From positions 28,313-92,312 of IMG/VR virus record IMGVR_UViG_3300029448_008119: a DNA stretch of 64,000 bases; one strand, 5' to 3'. Source of the DNA: a virus. The translations under genes and the position numbers were made by a program. This document shows, one piece after another, positions 58,838 to 64,000 of this stretch (its first letter is position 1; the number at the start of each line of letters is the position of its first letter). The notes under the pieces are model-generated. The model did not search any database. It was given only the letters and a program-made list of their open reading frames with translations, and had not been told where the DNA came from.

Positions 58838-59377
58838 ATGGACGAGAACAAATATGAATTTTTTCATGAGGCAAATTCAGCCGAGGTTTATAAAATAGCC
58901 AGAACACAATTTAAAAAAATTATTAAAAATTTTAATCAATATGACTTCAAAGATAACTTCGAAGAACTGTTTCACGGGGGCGATAGTTATTATAAACTTT
59001 TTTTGAAGAAAAATGATATTATATTATGCGGTAACCTTTCGTACATATTTGAAGATTGCATCCTAACAGATATATATTTTTGGAATGACGTTTCGTTCCC
59101 CAGAAACAACGAAGAAGTCAGATTTTTTCATGAGAAATTTTTCAAGGAAACTTCTCTATTAGGTATAAATAATACTATAATGCCCCTAGATACGTCGAGG
59201 TTTAGACATGAGTCGTTTAAAAAATACTGTAAAAAATTGTTTTTTACAACCCATGAATACAAGACAAACGATCGATTAATCAACGAAGCGTACAAAAATC
59301 ATTATCTCTTAAAAGTAAATCATAAAAATTATTTCAAAAAAGCGGAAGAGGCCAACGTCAGGATTTTACATAAATGA
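58838..59377 (+). CDS. Hypothetical protein, possible GNAT-like fold, paralogue 1
   Basis: 179 residues. Paralogous to the next gene: FKKIIKNF, LFLKKNDIILCGNLSYIFED, DIYFWND and EYKTND all have counterparts there. The arrangement (strand, strand ending in DIYFW, helix with GINNTIMPL) resembles a GNAT fold without a clear acetyl-CoA loop. Preceded by AT-rich DNA with a possible TTGCTT-N16-TATAAC promoter at 58772-58799, leaving a leader of about 30 bases. Function unknown. Confidence 0.5.
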   Translation: MDENKYEFFHEANSAEVYKIARTQFKKIIKNFNQYDFKDNFEELFHGGDSYYKLFLKKNDIILCGNLSYIFEDCILTDIYFWNDVSFPRNNEEVRFFHEKFFKETSLLGINNTIMPLDTSRFRHESFKKYCKKLFFTTHEYKTNDRLINEAYKNHYLLKVNHKNYFKKAEEANVRILHK

Positions 59378-59405
59378 AAGGCAAAAAAACCATACTTTGA
59401 TTAAC

Positions 59406-59909
59406 ATGAAAAATCTAGAATTTACGCAAGACTCAGGATATCACGAGCCTTTTTTATTATCAAGAAAAGAATTTAAAAAAATTATTAATAATTTTGACTT
59501 TGAAAAATTTAAATCAAACTTTGATGAGGTCTTCTTTAATGAAGACAAATTAAGTCTTTTTTTAAAAAACGAAAATCATCTTATTTGTGGTGCTCTTGGC
59601 CATATATATGAAAAAAGAGTTTTTATGGATATATTTTTTTGGAATCATGATTTGGGCGGATACAATATGCACACTGTTAGAGTGTTTTTTGAAAATTTTT
59701 TTTTAAAAAGCCAAGAAATGGGTGCTACTGAGGCTATTTTACCACTAGATGAGGATAGAAAAAAGTTTTTATCATTTAAAAAACATAATCAAATATTTTT
59801 TCGGTCTACTGAGGAATTTAAAACAAATGACTCTTATATAAGGGATCATTATAAGCGCCAATATCTTTTAAAAGTAAATTATGAGCATTATTTTAACGAA
59901 TCCAAGTAG
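59406..59909 (+). CDS. Hypothetical protein, possible GNAT-like fold, paralogue 2
   Basis: 167 residues from ATG 59406; a TTG at 59397 would add three residues. It aligns along its length with the preceding protein (FKKIINNF, HLICGALGHIYEKRVFMDIF, EEFKTND, QYLLKVNYEHYF). Tandem duplication is clear; sequence identity is moderate, so it is not recent. The pair lies between two tail-fibre regions. Modification of fibre residues is possible if the fold is catalytic, but catalytic residues were not identified. Confidence 0.5.
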   Translation: MKNLEFTQDSGYHEPFLLSRKEFKKIINNFDFEKFKSNFDEVFFNEDKLSLFLKNENHLICGALGHIYEKRVFMDIFFWNHDLGGYNMHTVRVFFENFFLKSQEMGATEAILPLDEDRKKFLSFKKHNQIFFRSTEEFKTNDSYIRDHYKRQYLLKVNYEHYFNESK

Positions 59910-59918
59910 GCAAAAAGA

Positions 59919-59927
59919 GTGTAATAC
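59919..59927 (+). promoter_or_regulatory. GTG-TAATAC promoter element
   Basis: Predicted start 59934, exactly the ATG. No -35 or ribosome site. Confidence 0.6.
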
Positions 59928-59933
59928 ATATAT

Positions 59934-60344
59934 ATGGCAGAAAGCCCAAATTTATTAAGAAGAGAAATTTTATCTACATTCGACCCTACTATCATTGGAG
60001 GGGGTTCTTTTCAAGATAGAATAACCGACTTATACGATACTTATCCAACTGGAGATTCTCAAAATTTCCTTATGTTTGTGCATATAATACAAGAGTTAAA
60101 CAGAAAATTAAACACTTTTGGCTTTGCCGACCAAATCGTAGAGCCGATTGATGCTGGATTTCGCCCAGAGACACTTGAACTGGGTGGGGGCTATGGATTT
60201 TGGACTTATAGCACTCCAGCAGGGGGTAATAGAGCAAGTATTAATGTGGTTACAAGTGGCCCAATCGAGATTGATTGGGGCGATGGAAGTACAAAAGACA
60301 CGATAAGCTCTGCTGGTTATCACACTAAAAATCATACCTATTAA
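59934..60344 (+). CDS. Fibre-like protein ending in a WGDG motif (possibly truncated)
   Basis: 136 residues. A helical N-terminus (LRREILSTFDPTIIGGGSFQ) resembles a fibre attachment domain. A beta part ends in GPIEIDWGDGSTKDTI and HTY. The WGDG motif usually starts a PKD/LRR-type surface module (xIDWGDGxxxxxxxxxxHTY), which would continue beyond this point; here the gene stops right after HTY. A leucine-rich-repeat gene lies on the opposite strand 460 bases away, so this may be the front part of a rearranged fibre. Confidence 0.5.
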   Translation: MAESPNLLRREILSTFDPTIIGGGSFQDRITDLYDTYPTGDSQNFLMFVHIIQELNRKLNTFGFADQIVEPIDAGFRPETLELGGGYGFWTYSTPAGGNRASINVVTSGPIEIDWGDGSTKDTISSAGYHTKNHTY

Positions 60345-60352
60345 TTTTTTGG

Positions 60353-60390
60353 TTGACATTTATGTTATTTAGCTTTACTATGCTAAATAA
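60353..60390 (+). promoter_or_regulatory. TTGACA-N17-TACTAT promoter inside a 9-bp perfect inverted repeat
   Basis: TTGACA 60353-60358, TACTAT 60376-60381. TTATTTAGC and GCTAAATAA (60365-60390) pair perfectly around an eight-base spacer that holds the -10 box. Predicted start 60388, ATG at 60390. Strong host-type promoter with an operator-like site. Confidence 0.65.
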
Positions 60391-60578
60391 TGAGCAAATG
60401 GACGGAAAAACAACGGGGAGCCTTTTGGAAAAAAGAAGGCAAAAATGGCAAATATCTAGCTGGCTATGTAGTGATAGACGGCAAAAAACACCCCGTCACG
60501 GTTTTCCCTAATCAGTATAAAGAAAAGCAAAACCAGCCAGAATTTATTATTTACGAGACTTTTTCTAAGGAGTCTTAA
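60390..60578 (+). CDS. Small basic protein
   Basis: 62 residues. The pattern WTEKQRGAFWKKEGKNGKYL, VTVFPNQYKEKQNQPEFIIY resembles small phage proteins of the DUF736-like type (WxxRxxGAxWK... NKYKxxxxQPDFxIY). No function is known to me. Under a strong TTGACA promoter with an inverted repeat at the start, it is probably expressed early. Its last four bases overlap the convergent gene. Confidence 0.55.
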   Translation: MSKWTEKQRGAFWKKEGKNGKYLAGYVVIDGKKHPVTVFPNQYKEKQNQPEFIIYETFSKES

Positions 60579-60784
60579 GCGAAAGAAATATTATTTTCTT
60601 CTAAATATAGATCAAACTCTTCTTGATCATCATAAAGGATCAAAGAGTGAATCGAAGCCATTGTCCCGACGCACTGAGTCGGAGTACTCAAAATCTTTTT
60701 TGCGGGCATATCGTATAATACCCACCATTTTTTTTCGTCTGCGATATCGTAGTCGTTTAAATTTTCTATTATTGTAAGTGACAT
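60575..60784 (-). CDS. Small acidic hypothetical protein
   Basis: 69 residues with two short halves (IENLNDYDIADEKKWWVLYD; LILYDDQEEFDLYLEENNIS). No membrane segment or motif. The start codon lies in a 17-bp tandem duplication that also provides an out-of-frame ATG upstream, so translation may be reduced or re-initiated. Follows the LRR gene on the same strand. Confidence 0.5.
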   Translation of the reverse strand: MSLTIIENLNDYDIADEKKWWVLYDMPAKKILSTPTQCVGTMASIHSLILYDDQEEFDLYLEENNISFA

Positions 60785-60804
60785 ATTATTGTAAGTGACA
60801 TATT
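60771..60804. repeat. Perfect 17-bp tandem duplication over a start codon
   Basis: ATTGTAAGTGACATATT occurs twice in a row. On the minus strand each unit contains ATGTCACTTACAAT, the start of the 69-residue gene. The upstream copy gives a ten-codon frame that overlaps the true start. Confidence 0.85.
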
Positions 60805-60805
60805 A

Positions 60806-61729
60806 TTATTGGTAATGTACAGACCAATTACCCCTTGCATCGCCCGTAAGTGTATCTTTATGGGCAAGTGCGGCTGCCGTCATTCCGCCATTCCTAGCGA
60901 CATTGACAAACCCACCATTAGCTCCAGCAGCTACAAGAGCGGCCAATAAATCCTCTACAACAGCAGCACTAAAATCATTGCCGTCTGCTATTAATTTTTT
61001 AAGAGAAGCTGGTAAAGTGGTTCCAGCCCAACCAGTTAGATTGTTGCCAAAGCACGAAAATGTGTGCAGACTCGTATTGTTAGCTAAATCTGGAATAGAT
61101 CCAGTTAAATCATTTGAATTGCACCACATCTCAAGCAAACTTACGTTTGTCGATGTAGAAACAATTTCTCCAGTTAAATTATTTGATGCAGTATCAAACC
61201 ATTTCAATGCAGTATTATTAGTAATCGAAGGCATGGCTCCAGTAAAAGAATTACGATCAAGTTGTAAATCTTCTAAGTATACGTTGGAATCTACATTAGG
61301 GCAGGTTCCTGTAAAATTACTATTATGCAAGAATATACCCCTCATCTGAGGGCTCGAAGAAAAATCTGGAGCTGATGGGTTAGTCAGATTGTTGTCTGAA
61401 ACATCATAATATCTAAAATTACTCGTAGCAGGTGGCACTGGTGCGTCACCAGTAAAATTATTAAATGGTACATTGAAAGCATGCATATTAAGTTGTCCAC
61501 TTATCACTGGAATAGAACCAGTAATTGCATTTTGATCAGCTCTAAATTTATGATACTGCTTATTGCTCATATCCATATCCAACGCTGTGACGCCTTGATT
61601 GACCACTCTAAAGTCGGTTAAGTTGGTGAACTTAGTTAACTGCATAGTCCCTCGAAGTCTTGAGCCTCCAGGTCTAGTAATATGCAATTGGGTTATGTTT
61701 TCTGGATTATCTATCGATACTCTTGGCAT
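60806..61729 (-). CDS. Leucine-rich-repeat protein (plant-type LTGxIP repeats)
   Basis: 307 residues. About ten LRR units of ~22 residues with the phrase NxLTGxIP (NALKWF... NNLTGEI, NDLTGSIPDLANNTSLHTFS, NNLTGWAG), a type common in plants and in bacterial and phage surface proteins. No signal peptide or membrane segment, so it is probably a virion (fibre tip) protein rather than secreted. The end ARGNWSVHYQ is polar. It has its own GTG-TAAATA promoter, consistent with late expression. Confidence 0.78.
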   Translation of the reverse strand: MPRVSIDNPENITQLHITRPGGSRLRGTMQLTKFTNLTDFRVVNQGVTALDMDMSNKQYHKFRADQNAITGSIPVISGQLNMHAFNVPFNNFTGDAPVPPATSNFRYYDVSDNNLTNPSAPDFSSSPQMRGIFLHNSNFTGTCPNVDSNVYLEDLQLDRNSFTGAMPSITNNTALKWFDTASNNLTGEIVSTSTNVSLLEMWCNSNDLTGSIPDLANNTSLHTFSCFGNNLTGWAGTTLPASLKKLIADGNDFSAAVVEDLLAALVAAGANGGFVNVARNGGMTAAALAHKDTLTGDARGNWSVHYQ

Positions 61730-61734
61730 ATTTT

Positions 61735-61743
61735 TATTTACAC
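61735..61743 (-). promoter_or_regulatory. GTG-TAAATA promoter element of LRR gene
   Basis: Five bases between hexamer and ATG 61729; predicted start 61728. Confidence 0.55.
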
Positions 61744-61759
61744 TAAATAATTAGATGCA

Positions 61760-61867
61760 TTATTTATATTTTTTTATTAACCACCTTAACTCTTGAACTA
61801 TAATTATAGGAATCATCAGAACTAGACAAAGAAGAATTTGAATTAAATCGCCTAGAGAACGTTTCAT
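61760..61867 (-). CDS. Small single-membrane-segment protein (35 aa)
   Basis: Begins MKRSLGDLIQILLCLVLMIP and ends basic (LRWLIKKYK). One hydrophobic helix and basic flanks predict an inner-membrane protein with a cytoplasmic tail. It starts five bases after the stop of the barrel gene, so it belongs to the same operon. Holin-like, spanin-like or envelope-stress functions are possible. The small size makes the call uncertain. Confidence 0.5.
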   Translation of the reverse strand: MKRSLGDLIQILLCLVLMIPIIIVQELRWLIKKYK

Positions 61868-61872
61868 TTATA

Positions 61873-63021
61873 TTAAAAATTCCAACGATATCCAACAAAT
61901 GCCTTGTTTTTAAATACGTCGGCGTCTTTATTCAATAGATGCAGGCCTTGGTAACCAATTTCAGCATAGTGACTCTCGTTATACTTCCAAGAAAAAGTTA
62001 TACTCGACATAAACACTTCTTCTTCACGTTCTAATCCAGCGTTATACCTATTACCAATATCTTTGTATGAGGTAAGAAGATGAGCACCCATTACGTTTAC
62101 TTCAAGTTTTGGTGTGATTGGGTATTTCATCATAAGAGATGTTTTTAAATTCTCTTTCATGTTCCAATATGCTACAGATGAATCTAGCACTTCATACACG
62201 GTGCCTAATAAAATCACTGTGCCTTTTTCGGTAAAGTATGTTATATTTGCCCCATACGTGGGAGTTGAATATTCAGTTAGTGTGCCATATTGATCTTCTA
62301 TCAAGGCGTCGATTATACCATAGTTTATTTTTAGAACAGTTGATGGGTTCATTATATACGAAAACTGCGCATAATACATATCAGTATCAATTGCCCCACG
62401 AACTCCACTATAATCTAAAAATGATTTCTTGCCTATTAATTCTAGAATAAAACGCTTGCCAAGAATTTGTTCTGCGCCAAACGTAAATGCATCTTTGGTG
62501 AAGTCGCCATTGGTTAATTCGTCACCAGCTCCTACGGGCAGGTTTTCTGACCAACGTTTGATATGGTTTTCATAACCGCCTTTAAGTTTTAAGAGATGCC
62601 GAGGTTTCCACGTTAGCATGTACGAACTCTTATATATAAAATAAGTTACATCTAGATCGTCATCAATGTCACTTGGCTCCCTTTCTAAATGAGAGAATGA
62701 ATCGGTAGAATTAAGAATAAGCTTTGGTGTTATTTCGTATTGACCTCTCATGCCAATATTACCAAATATTAATGTTTTATTATCAACGCTTCTGTGTCTT
62801 ATTTCTGGTTGAGCTTTTAGATTTATTAAGTCTCTAAAGAACTTGCCCTCTACTCCTAGCGATTGGCTGAAGTAAAAAGTTGATGTTTGGTTGGGCGTCC
62901 CAGCCGCCCTCATAAAAACATTATCGTCGTAGAATATTCTACTGAATGAAGTCAGTTTAAACTTCTTTTCTGCGTAGAGGGTTGATGCTACTAATAATAA
63001 AACTATAAGAAACTTATGCAT
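61873..63021 (-). CDS. Outer-membrane beta-barrel protein
   Basis: 382 residues from ATG 63021 (a TTG at 63033 would add four). Signal peptide MHKFLIVLLLVASTLYA with cleavage before EKK. The mature part is a succession of amphipathic strands with aromatic ends (SRIFYDDNVFMRAAG near the front, HYAEIGYQGLHLL near the end) and finishes FVGYRWNF: a terminal Phe, the signal for Bam-dependent insertion. This looks like a host-derived porin-like protein. Start overlaps the PEP-CTERM gene stop (ATGCATAA). A phage gene for an outer-membrane protein could mask or replace a receptor. Confidence 0.78.
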   Translation of the reverse strand: MHKFLIVLLLVASTLYAEKKFKLTSFSRIFYDDNVFMRAAGTPNQTSTFYFSQSLGVEGKFFRDLINLKAQPEIRHRSVDNKTLIFGNIGMRGQYEITPKLILNSTDSFSHLEREPSDIDDDLDVTYFIYKSSYMLTWKPRHLLKLKGGYENHIKRWSENLPVGAGDELTNGDFTKDAFTFGAEQILGKRFILELIGKKSFLDYSGVRGAIDTDMYYAQFSYIMNPSTVLKINYGIIDALIEDQYGTLTEYSTPTYGANITYFTEKGTVILLGTVYEVLDSSVAYWNMKENLKTSLMMKYPITPKLEVNVMGAHLLTSYKDIGNRYNAGLEREEEVFMSSITFSWKYNESHYAEIGYQGLHLLNKDADVFKNKAFVGYRWNF

Positions 63022-63667
63022 TTCTTCTGCCAATTGCTACATACAAGAATGCAAAACAACACGCAATGAGAGTGAAGATTGATGGTTCGGGTATTGTTGC
63101 AGATGAGATATAACCAGGCCCTGTAATATTTACATCCATGTCACCAAAGGCTTCATGGTCAAAAGAAGTAAACACAATAGTATACTCTACATCTTTTTCT
63201 AAATCAAATGAGCCATAGAATGCTCCAGGTTGTCCAACAAATGTTGGTGTTCCACCTTCACCCTCTGATGGGCCGCTTTGTGGTACGCCACCTGTAAAAC
63301 CAGTATCAGTTCCATTATTGAATCCCCAAGGTGCACTTATGATAAGCTGTTGAGGTGGTTCTTGATAAATCAATATTTGTGTATCTGTTGTTGCACCTTC
63401 AAGACCAATTAAGCTACTGGCATAGTTATCAAAAAGATAGCTTCCTGCTTTAGTCGGTGTAGCAATAAACTCTTGATAATATGTTTTATTAGTTTCTGTT
63501 TGATTGCCCGACAAGCCAAAACCTTCAACATACTTTGTTAAGTTAAATTCTACGTGGAGATCGTAGCCAATTAAATCGCCGCTAGCAAATGGTTTGTCTA
63601 AACCATCTATGTCGCCATAAGCGAATGAAGATGCAATAAGTAGTAGTAATGTAATCAGTTTTTTCAT
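63014..63667 (-). CDS. Secreted protein with PEP-CTERM sorting tail
   Basis: 217 residues. Signal peptide (MKKLITLLLLIASSFAYG), a beta-rich body, and a C-terminal tail made of IPEPS, a hydrophobic helix (IFTLIACCFAFLYVAI) and GRRNA. This is the PEP-CTERM signal that is recognised and cut by exosortase in Gram-negative bacteria with exopolysaccharide or extracellular matrix. The body contains no recognised enzyme. It is the second gene of an operon whose next gene encodes an outer-membrane barrel. A phage gene with this signal would depend on a host exosortase. Confidence 0.8.
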   Translation of the reverse strand: MKKLITLLLLIASSFAYGDIDGLDKPFASGDLIGYDLHVEFNLTKYVEGFGLSGNQTETNKTYYQEFIATPTKAGSYLFDNYASSLIGLEGATTDTQILIYQEPPQQLIISAPWGFNNGTDTGFTGGVPQSGPSEGEGGTPTFVGQPGAFYGSFDLEKDVEYTIVFTSFDHEAFGDMDVNITGPGYISSATIPEPSIFTLIACCFAFLYVAIGRRNA

Positions 63668-63837
63668 TTTTTAAATATATTTTTTATAAAGTTGATTGCG
63701 TCTCCTATTAAGCCAAAAAATCCAGATTTTTTTTCGCCTTTGGGTAGAATGTGAAACACGATAGATAAAATACCTATTGTGGCTATTGTTATTTTAAGTA
63801 AATTGCCTTTTGCTAATTCTATTATTTCTTGTATCAT
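63664..63837 (-). CDS. Small membrane protein (57 aa)
   Basis: ATG at 63837 opens a 57-residue frame starting MIQEIIELAKGNLLKITIAT, with one membrane segment (ITIATIGILSIVFHIL) followed by an amphipathic basic end (GDAINFIKNIFKK). Its stop overlaps the ATG of the PEP-CTERM gene (ATGA). It could be a small holin-like protein or a partner of the secreted proteins. Confidence 0.55.
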   Translation of the reverse strand: MIQEIIELAKGNLLKITIATIGILSIVFHILPKGEKKSGFFGLIGDAINFIKNIFKK

Positions 63838-63841
63838 TTTT

Positions 63842-64000
63842 TTATGTGGTTAAAGGTCCAGATGGAGATACTACGATAGCATCGTCTGGTGTTAATACTG
63901 CTGGAAGTTCCGCCTCAATAATTTCTCCAGCGTCATTGCTTTCCATGTCTGAGTGCGGTTTAATTGGGTCTAGTTCGTCTATTGAAGGCTCTTCTGCCTC
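63842..64000 (-). CDS. Acidic protein, C-terminal part (runs off right edge)
   Basis: The frame is open from the right edge and ends with TAA at 63842; 52 residues are visible, acidic and Pro-rich (EAEEPSIDELDPIKPHSDME, ending VSPSGPLTT). The 5' end lies outside the window. Its stop is four bases before the next ATG, so it belongs to the same leftward unit. Confidence 0.5.
   Translation of the reverse strand, partial: EAEEPSIDELDPIKPHSDMESNDAGEIIEAELPAVLTPDDAIVVSPSGPLTT

Noticed and set aside
1-64000. tRNA genes, integrase, attachment sites and insertion sequences
   Set aside because: Non-coding gaps are too short for tRNA genes except 21019-21273, where no cloverleaf was seen; no recombinase or transposase protein was recognised in the window.

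Overview
The window is one contiguous piece of a large, AT-rich (roughly one third GC by eye) double-stranded DNA tailed phage. Coding is almost gap-free, with many 4-30 base overlaps. It carries a long tape measure protein, a lambda-type tail tip set (L, K, I and J analogues), several long fibre proteins and a phage-encoded replication, recombination and nucleotide set. Terminase, portal and major capsid genes are not seen and must lie outside. The host is not named by the sequence, but the right edge encodes a secreted protein ending in a PEP-CTERM sorting tail beside an outer-membrane barrel. Both fit a Gram-negative, exosortase-bearing host such as a Verrucomicrobiota or Planctomycetota relative (inference).

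Layout: 1-1498 holds leftward virion/neck genes. 1548-17142 is a rightward tail block with small tail proteins, tape measure, three minor tail proteins and a 1379-residue repetitive fibre. 17139-21018 is leftward: a small protein, an FmdB-like protein, Hsp20, a glycosyltransferase, SSB, a small sigma-like factor and a dNMP kinase. A 255-base AT-rich divergent region (21019-21273) follows. Rightward from there come class I ribonucleotide reductase (21274-24105), a fibre and holin-like block (24121-28567), a surface-sugar cassette (28764-33028), and recombination and replication genes (33000-44099: RecA, nuclease, DnaB, primase, Cas4-like nuclease, a DNA polymerase III split into PHP-like, exonuclease and core genes, and a one-ring Clp ATPase). 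Next are a degenerate kinase, large glycosyltransferases and a putative annealing protein (44365-50042). The tail tip module is leftward (50053-58752), followed by accessory and fibre genes (58838-61729) and an envelope cassette (61760-64000).

The strongest unexplained signal is regulatory. Thirteen transcription-unit-leading genes on both strands have the sequence GTGTAA(A/T) ending 7-10 bases before the start codon, with no recognisable -35 box and no Shine-Dalgarno sequence. If GTG plus the next six bases is read as a -10 type promoter element, transcription would begin within two bases of the start codon every time, giving leaderless mRNAs. Internal genes of the same operons often have ordinary AGGAG-type ribosome sites. 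A 185-residue sigma-like protein at 19620-20177 is the natural candidate to read this element. A second class of promoters (TTGACA/TTGACT with a -10 box) precedes replication and nucleotide genes, is also placed for leaderless mRNAs, and in three cases the -10 lies inside a perfect inverted repeat.

How it works together: the nucleotide, replication and recombination genes would make a self-sufficient replisome. A GDP-mannose 4,6-dehydratase, a perosamine-synthase-like aminotransferase, an acetyltransferase, an FkbM methyltransferase, glycosyltransferases and a SemiSWEET-like transporter form a plausible N-acyl-perosamine glycan pathway. The tail genes carry several sugar-binding-like insertions, LamG-like and leucine-rich-repeat modules for host recognition.
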